Assembly (NCBI GenBank): GCA_028023455.1
Contig: JAQFVV010000001.1
Location: forward strand, 27,594,306 to 27,658,305
From: Epiperipatus broadwayi
Taxonomy: Eukaryota; Onychophora; Udeonychophora; Euonychophora; Peripatidae
Length of the DNA stretch: 64,000 nucleotides
Direction: 5' to 3'
Shown: positions 13,189 through 24,106 of the stretch, piece by piece
Position numbering within the stretch: position 1 is the first letter of the stretch
Layout of the letters: each line of letters begins with the position of its first letter
Position numbers and translations under genes: made by a program
Notes under the pieces: generated by a model
Seen by the model: the letters and a program-made list of their open reading frames with translations, nothing else
Told to the model about the DNA's origin: nothing
The model's database searches: none

Positions 13189-13377
13189 CAGCTGTACACA
13201 CTTTATATATTCGATCATCAGTAATTATACATTCATGCTTCTTTGCATATAAATTAATCAGCATATGTATAAAGTCATAGCATGGTGATCTCTCAGTTTT
13301 CTGGCTAGTATTGGAATCTCTTGGTAAGCTGGCCCTTTCTAAAACAATTGACTGGCTTTTTGACATCTTCAGGTAAG
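13189..13377 (-). CDS. Internal exon (62 codons) of an unidentified multi-exon gene
   Basis: Acceptor GATTTATAG ends at 13378 and donor CTG|GTAAAT starts at 13188, both on the minus strand. The exon begins with two bases that complete the codon split by the donor at 13847, giving Thr, then reads YLKMSKSQSIVLERASLPRD and onward to a helical-looking SPCYDFIHMLINLYAKKHEC segment. The mix of Cys, His, charged and aliphatic residues is typical of a real conserved protein and unlike A/T noise. I do not recognise the family. A Met in the exon at 13364-13366 could be mistaken for a start, but the frame is open upstream through the acceptor. Confidence 0.55.
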
Positions 13378-13847
13378 CTATAAATCATAACTTCTGGCAA
13401 TCAGTCATATCCATTCAGTCTCTATAATTTGATAGACTTCAGACAAACAAATTGTTTAGTACATAATATGGCCCTAGCTTCCATGTGAATTCAAACTCTG
13501 CTGTCATGACACTAGCAGTTGAATTTCACTGTCTCTTGCTTTTAGTTATAACTTTATAATAATAATGCTGTAATGTTCATTTGATCTTTTAACCCCACCT
13601 TTTATAGTCAGTGATGGAATGGAAAAACACACTAATTAAGTAAATTATTTCTTTATCTTGATCAAAAAAATATAATGAATTTTTAATTCACTTTAATTAA
13701 AACCAAATTTTTATCTCAATTTTCTTAATCTTTTAAATAACACCAGATTGTAGGATTTTATCAGAGTGTATTTTACTAATTTTATTACAAGCTTTAATAA
13801 TAAAAAAATTCCTTAATTAAAAATAGATTAGGGAATTTTATAATTAC

Positions 13848-14050
13848 TGGTAATATCTATTGCAACATAAATAGCAAGCTTGTTTAAAAGTTTGAATCTT
13901 TGTAGTAGTGCTATGTGAGCTAGCAGCAGCTGATTGTTTGAAATTTTTTCTTTTTTAAATTGTGCAAACAATATAAGCATGATGTCAACAGAAATCCCAG
14001 CATTTGTTGCTGCTTGAATCATTAATTTTTTTTCTATTTTGGTCAATTTT
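13848..14050 (-). CDS. Internal exon (67 codons) of an unidentified multi-exon gene
   Basis: A pyrimidine-rich acceptor (TTGCTCTCATATAAACTAG, ending at 14051) and a donor A|GTAATT at 13847 bound 203 bp of open minus-strand frame. It reads KLTKIEKKLMIQAATNAGIS and then leucine-rich helices (DIMLILFAQF, LLLAHIALLQRFKLLN). It enters needing one base and leaves in phase 1, and the phase-1 exit matches the exon at 13189-13377. The alternating hydrophobic and basic pattern suggests an all-alpha, HEAT/ARM- or TPR-like scaffold, but no family is recognised. A transposon (14181-15146) begins about 130 bp upstream of the acceptor. Upstream exons were not found. Confidence 0.5.
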
Positions 14051-14180
14051 CTAGTTTATATGAGAGCAATAGAGGCAGAAATTTTTTATCAGCCTCATCT
14101 AATTCAAGTGGATTAAAAATACAATGATATTTGCATTCAAGGCTTACAATGGGATGTAAACGCAATCAGAATATTGTAAG

Positions 14181-15146
14181 TACACCTGGGTCTCGTTTTA
14201 CGCGATAGATAGGTTCCTCAGAAAACACGCGCAAATGAATCGCACAAAATAGACATAACTTACCTTGAAAAAGGGGGGATACAGACTGTGATTTTTCAAA
14301 GATCGCATAAAAGCAAAGCACCAACGTAAAATTACTTTAAAATTCGCGCAAAAAAAAAATATAAGGAAATAAAATATGACTAATAAAAAATTTCAAATTT
14401 GAAAAAAATTGATACAAGACAAACTTTTTTTAACTATAATATTTAATTTTATTCAAAACAATATATTTTTATGCATAATTTACAGTAATTTACATTTTTT
14501 ATACACATTTTAATTATTATTGCTATTTGCCGTTAAACAGGTTTGTTTGCAAACTGGTAAAAAATCAGATTCTTTGCAAGAGGAAATACAACTAGCGCCA
14601 ACGTCATTCTCATGTTGTGTTAATGGTTTTCTGGTGACAACATAATTAGTAATTAATCTAACAACTAAAAATTAAATTCTTATTTTTGTCTTTAATTTTC
14701 AATTTTAATTGTGCCCACTGCTATTACTCACCTTTTAAAAATAAACTTGCGGACACTAAATGATTAATAATTGATTACATTCTTTTTTAAAAAGCAAAAA
14801 CAGAATGTGATTTAAAATGCAAAATTAACACACACAATGTTTGAACAAATTTACATTATAATCCTGTAAAATTTAATGTGTTTATACATAAAATGTGGAA
14901 ATCATGATTTTAATTTCATTATTGCATAAAATCTTACTATTTATTATAAAGCACTGAAAATATTGAAATTACTAAGATGAAAGTCGAATTCCAATAATGT
15001 GCTATTACTTTCAATATGACGTAAGTACGCAAAATTTATTATTTAAAGTAATAGCGTATTATCGGAGTTCGACTTCCGGAGAAATGTGAATTGCGTAACT
15101 TCAAAATCACGTTAAATAAATCCACGTAAAAAGAGATCCAGGTGTA
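14181..15146. mobile_element. TA-flanked DNA transposon with inverted termini, no transposase
   Basis: The left end reads TACACCTGGGTCTCGTTTTA and the right end is its imperfect inverse complement (AAAAAGAGATCCAGGTGTA, finishing at 15146). The outer TA on each side fits the TA target duplication of the Tc1/mariner superfamily. The terminal TTTTACGCGATAG text, CpG-rich against the host, resembles pogo-like elements. It is about 966 bp long with no transposase frame, so it is a non-autonomous derivative. A second, 3'-incomplete copy starts at 50739. It sits in an intron, close to the exon at 13848-14050. Confidence 0.75.
14951..15115. repeat. Internal palindrome inside the TIR transposon
   Basis: Arms of about 70 bp (about 14951-15020 and 15046-15115) are inverse complements around a short spacer. 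The arm text GAAAGTCGAATTCCAATAAT matches the GAAGTCAATCTCCGATAATG motif of the foldback cluster at 2634-3775. So this is either a MITE nested in the larger element or a module shared by the two families. Confidence 0.6.
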
Positions 15147-15379
15147 TACAATTTTAATTTTTTATTTCATTAAATTTTTTTTTTTTTTTTGATAAATGCT
15201 AGAATTTATTAATTTGTTTGCATTTGTATTTTCGAATCCGTGTACTATATATATTATATAATATTAAATCATTTATGCTCTTTATTATACAGTATATAAA
15301 TTTGTATTCAAATATAACAAAAGTGGTTTTTGTACAGTATAATTTTTTGTCTCTGATCCAAATTTGGGGCAACCTTATT

Positions 15380-16030
15380 TTATAGACAATGATTCTCAAA
15401 AGGTTTAATAATTTATTACTATGTATTGGTGTGTTTGTGTTTTCTCTTGCATGTTTGTATAACATGTAATGATTTATATATAGAGAGCAGTCTAATGTAA
15501 ATTTTAAAAACTGATAAATGTACAGAAAGGTTGCAGTTGATAAAGCAGTCACAAAATTTACTGGGCATAGTACCATGTGAAAATATAAACACTTAAAACC
15601 CATAAAGAGAGATTTCAAATGGTGTATGTGTTATGGTAGCCACAATGGATATGCATATACCACATGGAATTGTATGCAGGTAAAGAATCAAATTCTTATT
15701 CTCGCCTATGCCTTGATACTCATGCAATGGAGTCAGTAGTTTTGCCACATCTTGTATCACATTATTTTCAAATCTACAGTTAGCAAATGAGCTATATGCA
15801 AATAAATTATATCTATATGGGACAATAAATATAACAAGATAGCATCACTGGTGTGCATAAAGAATATAAACATCATTGATGTATGCAAAAAAATATAAAA
15901 TGAAGAATTGAAACTCATTTTATCAGAGATGCAGACAGTAGCCTACAATTTCTAGTTTAAATAGACAAGAAGCCAATTGCTATGATGACAAATGCATATT
16001 TATCTCCTGGAAATGATTTGTTTTGTGTCT
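15380..16030 (+). pseudogene. piggyBac-type transposase relic
   Basis: Decayed plus-strand coding sequence whose order follows a piggyBac (DDE_Tnp_1_7) transposase. First comes an ILKRFNNLLLCI-like stretch. From 15530 there is VAVDKAVTKFTG followed by KYKHLKPIKRDFKW, matching the family's DEs..pFkGRs...Y...KPhKwGiK block. Then WCMCYGSHNGYAYT and, in another frame, ELYAGKES match the D(S)..GY....YtGK block. Finally a KKPIAMMTNAYLS stretch near 15970 matches the KKPV.mlsT..h block. In the first of these the usual catalytic DES reads DKA. At least one in-frame stop and several frame changes make it non-functional. TTAA target sites and termini were not identified. Confidence 0.75.
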
Positions 16031-16322
16031 TTTATTAGGATGAATTTTTTTCTTATAGACGCCTTTGAGATTTGGTAACTTTTGAGGTACAAGATAAAAA
16101 TGAAGAATTCATATGCGACTTGTTTTGGAGATTCTGAAGCTATAAGATTATCTCATATAAGAAGTATTATATATGGTTTGAAAGATAATTTTGTGAGGAA
16201 TACAAAGAAAATATCAATGAAGATGTAATTTAAACTTAGTTAATGATACATTAGAAATTATGAACAAACAATAAAGTAATAATTATGTCGGATGTTGAAA
16301 TTTCTTTTTTACCTTATTTAAA

Positions 16323-16511
16323 ATGATGATCACTATTTGTTTTAGCCTTATTGTTTTTTGTAGTTTTTCTAGTTTCTATCAATGTAAAGTTTTTTGCTCT
16401 AACATTATTAAAACTGAAGTTATTGTGAACATTGTGTCTCAGGTTAGTTTTTTAGAAAAATTCAATATGACCCCTGGAACCATACCAGTTACATTATCAA
16501 AATCAGAATAA
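16323..16511 (+). CDS. Possible small secreted protein or signal-peptide exon
   Basis: 62 codons. Residues 1-20 (MMITICFSLIVFCSFSSFYQ) look like a signal peptide: short N-region, hydrophobic core, then polar residues. The rest has three Cys in total and one N-glycosylation sequon (NMT). An alternative reading is an exon ending at CAG|GTTAGT (16441/16442), an excellent donor, in which case the downstream residues are intronic. The minus strand is also locally open. No homology is recognised and no promoter is obvious. Low confidence. Confidence 0.2.
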   Translation: MMITICFSLIVFCSFSSFYQCKVFCSNIIKTEVIVNIVSQVSFLEKFNMTPGTIPVTLSKSE

Positions 16512-16519
16512 ACATTAAA

Positions 16520-17860
16520 TAGACCTTTTTAAATGGTTGTTTTAAAATAATTTATAATAATTTTAAGTATCAAAATTATTATTTAACCTTAACTGTTATT
16601 CCAGTGTAAATATTTTAAATGAATATCCAAAAAAAAATTGTTTGTGTTTGTTTCTACTTTTCTTTCTATATATATATATATGCACACCCTATACTATGTT
16701 GCATGTTATGAGACACATAACTGTCTCAGTACATTTACCAAAGTTCGATGAAACATGAGTGAATATATATATATATATATAATTACACACAGATTTATGG
16801 CACCTGTGTTGATGACTCATCACACACATATTGATCAATGTATCTTATATATAACCAGGTTGCTTTCAAATCATCATCCATGAATCATATGAAGAGTTGT
16901 TAAATCTTAATATGTCTACTTAAATGTAATTAAAATTAATATTGATAATCAAACTTTATTTCACTTGTATAAGCTACTTTATTTAAAATATTTCTGTTAT
17001 ATTTCCTGATCATCATACTTTAAATCATCTCTTAGAGGGTCATAAATATGTTTTTATAGATGTTGGTTTGAGTTACTTTAACCATCATTTGCAGAGCCAC
17101 TTCTCATAAAGACTAAGTATGGATATAGCACCATCACATTTTTTTTTGATAACTAATCTTTTTCTCAGCTCAGAACATGACTTATAAGGATCTATGTGAA
17201 TTTTTATGCATACGTTTGGACTAAGGCCAATAGTTAAGAATGATACAGACAACTAAATAGTTTAATAGTACAGTTGGTATATTAAAGTCAGTCTTGATTA
17301 ATATATTGTAACCTAATTTAAAGGAGCTCAAAAAAAATAATTAAAGGAGTTCAAAAGGCCCAATGTAACATATTAAAGAGAAATTCAATTGTATATTATA
17401 TTATCATTGGATTTGTCAAAAATCCAAATATTATTAAAATCTCAAATATTCCAATATTTATTGTAACTTAATAAAGATGATCAAACGATCCAAATGTATT
17501 AAATAATTAAGGAAAGATTCAAATATAAATCTTGTAACTAATAAACGAAAAGCATTGTAGCTTAAATTAAATTATGAGAAGAATATCTGAGTAGTGGCTA
17601 TTAAACAAAAAGGTCAGACTGAGTTATTAATCATATTAAGGGTCATTGGATTAAATGAAACATACTTCTGTAATTAGATTTCTCAAGATATTACAATATC
17701 AATAATTATAAACAAATTATTAATAACAACTATTATAACTCAGGTATATGGAAATCAAGTGAGGTGAGTACCCTAGTAACTCAATAAAATATCTGCTCAG
17801 GTATACAGACAGTAGATTTTATCCACTTTCATTTCTTGGTTTGATGTTAAGTGCATATCC
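16520..17860. other. A/T-rich non-coding stretch
   Basis: Contains (TA)n tracts near 16669-16682 and 16763-16782. No gene or transposon motif was recognised. Confidence 0.5.
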
Positions 17861-17867
17861 AAACAAA

Positions 17868-17973
17868 TACCAAGTGAATATGGTCTAGCAGGGTATCACT
17901 AGATTATTTGAATCTAGACACGGTTATATCTAATAACCTTTCACAGGTACCGGGTTTGAATCCCTTTTTGGTA
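17868..17973 (+). tRNA. tRNA-like sequence with long variable arm (degenerate class II)
   Basis: The ends TACCAAG and TTTTGGTA pair as a 7-bp acceptor stem (one G-T). A TAGAT/ATCTA stem with a 7-base loop sits where the anticodon arm should be. GGTTAT/ATAACC forms a long variable-arm hairpin, and GGGTTTGAATCCC is a near-consensus B box and T loop. The arm order fits a Leu/Ser-type tRNA. The base before the presumed anticodon is A where U33 is expected and the D arm is poor, so it is more likely a tRNA pseudogene or the head of a SINE than a working gene. Confidence 0.35.
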
Positions 17974-17979
17974 CTTTAT

Positions 17980-19280
17980 TTCTAATAAACATGGAAGATT
18001 TTGCTTTTTAGAGCCATATCACTGTATGCACTAATATCTAAGTAAGCATAAAACATCTTTAAACTAAAGTGGAATTCATTAGACATAAATCATTTCTTAG
18101 ATCTTAGCATAACAAATGTGTTTCAATATTTTTTAATAAATTTTACTAGCTCAGGTTACTATTAATTTAGGATGGCAATTCACTCATCCTTGCATGAAAT
18201 AGATGATGGAATGGTGGTTATAATATTACTAAGAAATCACTAAATATTATCAAATCAATATTTATTTATGGCCTTTGAACATTTAAACAGCTCATTAATT
18301 AAAATGTGATGATGACGATGATGATAATGATAACGATAATGACAATGGTTTCAACCACAGATTTAGGACTAAGCCTAAACATAAAACCTAATTTTTATAA
18401 AGAAATTTATAATTATTGTTAATCTTAGCATATTTAATCATATCTTAAACAACTAATATTCAACCATTGATGATGAATGATCACACTTAATAAAGACTAC
18501 ACTTAATGAAATATATACACCTCGTTTAATAATAATAAACTAATATTTATTAATGCATTTCTAACATATACAAAAAAATTTCTATATTTACATGAAAATT
18601 TATATTAACAATAACAATAATCCTAATCGACTGTTTTAAAATCATAACATTAAATTTTAAATTCTTCCCCCTTTCCCGTAAATGTATTTCAAAAGTATAT
18701 TGTATTAAATTGGGTAACTGATTTGTTAACATGTTCCATCCACAAGAAAAATAGTTCATAAAACAAAATCTCCACTCATTGGCACACATACCTTATAATC
18801 TAACAGATAAGCAGAATGTTAAAAAAAATGTTAGTAGAATTGAAAGAGCAAGTTTTACCGAACAAGTTTTAAATCATTTTCTCCCCCTTCCTTCTACCTC
18901 TGAAATGCTATACTTTCTTAAAACAAAATAATTTAATATTTCAACACTTATTACATCACATTCGCACACAATTATACACATATAAAAATATTATTATGTA
19001 TGTGCGTGTTTTATCCCATAATAACAACATATTATTTAAAACCAAAATAATAATGCAAAAAAAATTATTTTACACATTAATATTTCATAACTGTAAATTA
19101 ATAAACAAATAATTTTGATACATTCAAGATCATTTATGAAGCTCAAAGTTATTATTAGTAAGACATTCTTGTTTTTAATTGATCTAAATAGTCTTTAAAA
19201 GTTCTTTAAATAAAATATACCACTTTATTGCTAAAATGTTTATTAAGACTCTGATATCATAAAGAAAATAGATATAAAAA
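17980..19280. other. A/T-rich non-coding stretch with GAT-type microsatellite
   Basis: An imperfect (GAT)n/(GATAAT)n tract lies near 18306-18345. A minus-strand 79-codon frame at 18550-18789 begins right after an AAG|GTATGT donor-like sequence and has no recognisable domain. I see no gene. Confidence 0.45.
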
Positions 19281-19284
19281 GTCA

Positions 19285-21380
19285 TATTACCGATCTTTTG
19301 TTTGTGGTGAATTTCCAAGGGCTCAAACTTGTCTTGTATAATGTCTATATTTCTGCAGCTACCATTTCCATTTTACGTTGGAACAATTTCTTTCTTGAGG
19401 TGTATAACTATTTGCTGATGATGATTCAAATACGGTTATTTGCTTTAGTGGACAATTTAGAAATTCTTATACTGACTTTAAATTTTTCCGTTCAGCATGA
19501 TTCTCATCGTGGATGAAATACAGCAGTTGTTTTCATATTGTAATTTTTATGGGGTTCAAACTCAGTTACTAGAACAATTAATTGGACTTGATGATTAATA
19601 TTTATCATTAGATTAATTCATCTTTCTGATCTTCGAATTCAGGTGAATGTTTTCTTCTTTCTATTTAAAAACATCTTATTTCTTTGAAAGGTGTAGAATA
19701 TTATTTTTCAGACAAGACATCTTTTCTTTCCTATATGATCTGCAGCTCCATGATGGTCAGGTCTTGATGGGACATATATATAATTTTTCTACCCCGTCAT
19801 TTCTTATATTTTCAACATTCAAAACTTCATAAAAAAAATGATTTAAAAAAAATTATCTAGCAGAACTAAAAATGTTTGTCTGCTTTAGTTTCAATAATTT
19901 TTAAAAAGTCTCTCTCACAATAATCTAATAATAGTCTAATAGCTCAACTGATTTTCCAGACTGCTTTTATATCCTGATTTTTGAGTCAACTCACCCAATT
20001 AGAGTGATAGTGTGAATTGCTATTTTTGACCAACCCAAAAAAAAATCACACCTGGTTTCCAGACACTTTTGTCTTAAAAAAAATAGACTTAATCCTTTTT
20101 TCTTACACCTAGGTAACATTTCAAATTTTTGAGCTTCTTTCTTTAGATCTTAAGATAAGACAATTTCAAAATTAGAGTACCACCCAGCTTAAGCTCCCAA
20201 AGTGACAAACAATCATTTACAAAAACAAAATTGCTACAAAAATAGATATCTGATTCAACAGATTTCCTCTTTTAACATAAAATTGTACAAAAAAATAATT
20301 TGACAGATTTAACCCTTCCTTTTCTTTCAATATTTAATAAATGTAAATTTCTGTATGTAATGTACACACACATACTTTATCATTTCAAATCATTCATAAA
20401 CTAACATTAAATAATATAATTGCTAGCTTAGTAATTATAACCCTAATATTTAAAATTAAATCTGTAACTTTTAAATCCCAATTACAATTATAGAAAAGCA
20501 AAATAGAAGTATATAGAACAAGATATTAGAATTGATCAAGCATAGATTAGTTTTAAAGAAAGTTAAAATGTTGAATATTTGAAATATAAAACAATTAAAT
20601 AGCTTACACATACACTGCCTATACGTATGCATTATAACTTTGCTTTTTAAAGAAAAATTAAAATATTGAATAATTTAAATGTGTGTATTACCTTTCTATC
20701 AACACACAAACAAATAAAGAATATAATTGTTGACCCCCTCTCTTTTTGTCTAAAGCTTTTAAAACTGGATCTTGTAGGGTTTAAACTTGGATGCCCTACA
20801 GCTTCATTTATTGTTATATAAAAATGTGATGATGATTTTGGTTTTACATTTTCTTACCTGCACATTATTATAAATTTAGCTAATGACTAAATTGTAATGG
20901 CACAATATATTAAAATCCTATATTCATAAATCATTACAGATTAAAAGCATGTATATTGATAAAAATATGTGAAAGTAACTATCAAGTTCTGATAGGTTTT
21001 AATATCTTATTTCTTTACTAAACTTTTCCTTCCAACATATTTTGTAACAATAACATTATCATTTTATATATTAAAAAAAAAAGATTAATTATAAATACTA
21101 TGTACATAAATTACATCTATTTATTTTTTAATGAAAAGCTAAAATAATTAAAAATTATTTTAAGTGTTTATAAAGATATTATTTTAATAAAGGAGTAAAT
21201 TTTATCACAAAAATTAGCAGTTTAGTTTGATGAGTGCTATAAAATTTAAATATACTTTAACTTTTGTCATTAGATGATGTTTGAAAGCTTTTCAGATTTG
21301 TCATTGCCAATTAAAAGAAGTCTTTTTAAATTAAACAAACCATGAATGTAGTTATATAAAGTTTTGTTGTAACAAATTGT
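19285..21380. other. Mixed non-coding stretch, some coding-like decay
   Basis: 19300-19850 is somewhat less A/T-rich and both strands show broken coding-like text with many stops, probably an old unclassified transposon. 19850-21380 shows nothing I can name, apart from a donor-like CAG|GTAAGA on the minus strand at 20862/20863 with no usable exon. Confidence 0.35.
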
Positions 21381-21386
21381 TTCCAG

Positions 21387-21460
21387 AAGGTAGATCGCCT
21401 ATCATCCATTCCGTTGTAACTTATATCGAAGAACACACATTTGGGGATAATTACTTTCTA
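21387..21460 (+). CDS. Speculative plus-strand exon (24 codons)
   Basis: Acceptor TTGTTTCCAG ends at 21386 and donor CTA|GTAAAT starts at 21461. Between them two leading bases and 24 open codons read GRSPIIHSVVTYIEEHTFGD and four more residues. The residue mix is strikingly protein-like for this A/T-rich DNA, and the frame stays open for eight further codons past the donor. No neighbouring exon was matched, and the family is unrecognised. It could equally be a relic of a transposase. Confidence 0.3.
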
Positions 21461-21890
21461 GTAAATACAAGAAGTGCATTTTTTTAATTAAAAAGTTTTA
21501 AAACTATTTTTTTTTTTTTTTTTAAAAAAAATGCTGTGATAATTTTGTAATTTTTTACTGTATTTAAAGCAAAATATGTAAAATTATTTGTTTTAAAAAA
21601 TTCATTTTGTAATAAAATTTTTCAAGTTTTATTGATTTTTTATAATAATTTAATAACAATGACTACTTATATTTAATCGTAGCAGTTGTTTTTTTGAAAT
21701 ATAACAGTATTAGTATAAAGTATAAACTAATAAGTCATTGCCAATAAACTTTAAAAAAGAATAAATACTATATATCAAAACGAAGTAACATAGTGGTGTC
21801 TATAAGCTTTCACTTAAACTGAATTTATCAGCAACTGTTTTTTTCTTTCACATCAGTCCATTCAAAAGCCATTCTTATATATATATATAT

Positions 21891-21958
21891 ATTAGTGGGT
21901 GCTAGATATTCAATTACTTTTTATAATTAGTGGGTGCTAGATATTCAATTACTTTTTA
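21891..21958. repeat. Short tandem duplication, period 35 bp
   Basis: ATTAGTGGGTGCTAGATATT and following bases occur twice in a row directly after a (TA)n run. Confidence 0.8.
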
Positions 21959-22979
21959 GCCATTGTTTCCTTTGTAGAGAACACTGTCTGTTTGTACTAT
22001 AGCCATCCAGTAATCATGTTCTTACTATTTTTTTGCCATCTTAGTCTCAGGCTTGAATTTTTAAACTTCTTTTAAAGATTTTAAATTCACATACATTTTC
22101 TTTTAAATATATAACTCTAATAAGTCACTAATTATACATTTTAGTAACATTTGTTATGACCTAACTACAAGCACCATTTAATTTTTGGAAAAAGTATGCC
22201 ATATATCAAAACAGTAAAAGAAAACAACCCCAAAACACGAACTCTCTTCTAATTTAGTTTAATTGCAATTTTACAGTACAATTCTATCTTAACATCATTG
22301 GTGTTACATAAATAGTTATGCAAATGTGATTTGGTTCTAAATGGTAAAGTGCTTAAAATTTTCAAGATATTTAGTTTGAATTGCATAATAGAAATGAAAT
22401 ATAGCTGCTGGTTGGCTATAGTGAAAAAGTATGTTTCCTACTAAAAAGACAAAACCAAAGGCAAGTCAAAATTGATTTGATATTGCTTTCTATTTTTCAT
22501 TGAGTGCATATACTAAGATGAATAACTCATAAATGAATTAATAATGAGCTAAATTGTCACAATCACATGATTATGTTAACTTATGATTATTAACAAGCAA
22601 GATAATAATATACTCATTTGATACTAAAGTCTAACATACTAATTGTTTATTTGTTTACCTGAAAGTTTATGATAATGATATTTTACTTGTAATTATATGT
22701 CGTGCTATTTCCATCATCTTGCTTAATTGCTAAATATTTTTAGAAAAATTTAAGTTTCAAAATTTTTTTTTCAAGTACATTCAACTATCAATAAAATGCA
22801 CAAGTTTGTTTACAATTCTAAATGGTATTTATTTCACTTTTTTTTACTTTTTGTAATCATTATAAACTCATTGCAAATGAGTATTAACACAAGATAAGCT
22901 AATTTAAATTTAAAATTTATATTGTACTAAGCATGCTTTCAGCAGAGCACTGCATTTTGAAGTTGAAAAGTTGTGCCCT

Positions 22980-23420
22980 TAAATGAATACATTTCATTAT
23001 GTAAATGAGATATTTATATATTCCATTTTTTTTGACAATGGAACACAATTCTTTTTATTAAGTTCATATGGATCTTTCACAATTGCTGATGCCTTATTGT
23101 ATTTTTGTTTTTGTCATGTATTTCAGCACAAACGGCTTTACATTAGTTGGATTAAAAGCATGACCCACTGTGTGCTCGTTTTCATGAAAAATCTTATAAA
23201 CTAATTGGAGGGCATGTTTGGGTAGTATTCTGTCTTTTGTATTGATCAATCATTTATTCATTGATGGAATGGATCCAAAACTAATGTTATATGTGTTAGC
23301 TTATATGTTTCTTAGTTTATTTATTGTTATAGGAATGTATGTAAGGCTTATCCATGGTTTAAGTTTATTTTGTGGTTCATTATGTTTGTTTACATTGTTA
23401 TAGAATTTGCTAATAATTCG
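22980..23420 (+). other. Open but unidentified stretch ahead of a ribozyme-like motif
   Basis: Two successive plus-strand frames (22983-23204 and 23218-23403, 73 and 61 codons) are rich in Phe, Leu and Tyr with no recognisable domain. An acceptor-like CATGTATTTCAG precedes CACAAACGG near 23127. Given the hammerhead-like motif that follows, this may be the 3' part of a very decayed Penelope-like element, but no GIY-YIG or RT motif is visible. Confidence 0.2.
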
Positions 23421-23439
23421 TTGTTAATATCCCAGGTTT

Positions 23440-23512
23440 GTAAGGTCATAGATATAAGTCATATCTGATGAAGACGAAAGACAAATACTATCCAAAATAT
23501 TGTGATGAATAT
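23440..23512 (+). ncRNA. Degenerate hammerhead-ribozyme-like motif
   Basis: CTGATGA at 23465-23471 matches the conserved hammerhead core. It is followed by AGAC-GAAA-GAC, a tiny stem closed by a GAAA loop, and by AAATAC and CCAAAATATTGTGATG. Upstream, GGTCATAGATAT and AAGTCATAT can form a short stem I-like hairpin. Hammerheads of this kind are known from the terminal repeats of Penelope-like elements. The second GAAA core is damaged, so activity is unlikely. Confidence 0.3.
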
Positions 23513-24106
23513 TAAACTGTATATTATTACTAACAAAGTGAATATATTTAGGAAAATATAAAGTTTTGGATTTTTCTAAAAACATTTAACAATTAAAATA
23601 GATGATAGAAAAATTTCATTAGATAATATCAAGAAATTGTTCATGTGATTGATTATTTAGTTTTTATTATTAAATGCTTTTATTTAATTTACAATATCTG
23701 TTTGTTTATTTGTAAATATTTGTAATCACTTTTATTATTTAAGTTAAAGTAAAATTTTAAAATTGAGGTTTAATAGATTTAAATTCAATATAATTTGTTG
23801 AAATTTAGTACACTTTTCTAAATCACTACCAAAGTAATTTGGCACAATACTATTTTGGTTGGTGACCTAGTTTCTTAGATATAGAACACTGGGTGGGAAA
23901 ATTTTGAATATTTTGATATCAAATTTAAAAGTTGTTCTTAGAACCTTAGTACGTTTAATTAGAAAAAGGTTTTAACCTTTTTCCACATGTGCTTTAACAT
24001 ATATATAATAGCCAAACGGTATAGTTTTTGACTATAGAGGGACCCCTCTCCACAAGATAGGAACTTGCTTTCAATTGAAAGCTTGATTTAAGTTAGAATA
24101 AAATAA

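Noticed and set aside
14055-14150. Minus-strand text NPLELDEADKKFLPLL and following residues upstream of the exon at 13848-14050
   Set aside because: It lies in another frame and coincides with the pyrimidine tract of the acceptor, so it is better read as intron.
15199-15618. 139-codon minus-strand frame
   Set aside because: It is antisense to the piggyBac relic, has no domain, and the plus strand carries the recognisable family motifs.
18550-18789. 79-codon minus-strand frame
   Set aside because: It starts directly after a donor-like AAG|GTATGT and has no domain, so it is more likely chance or intronic.
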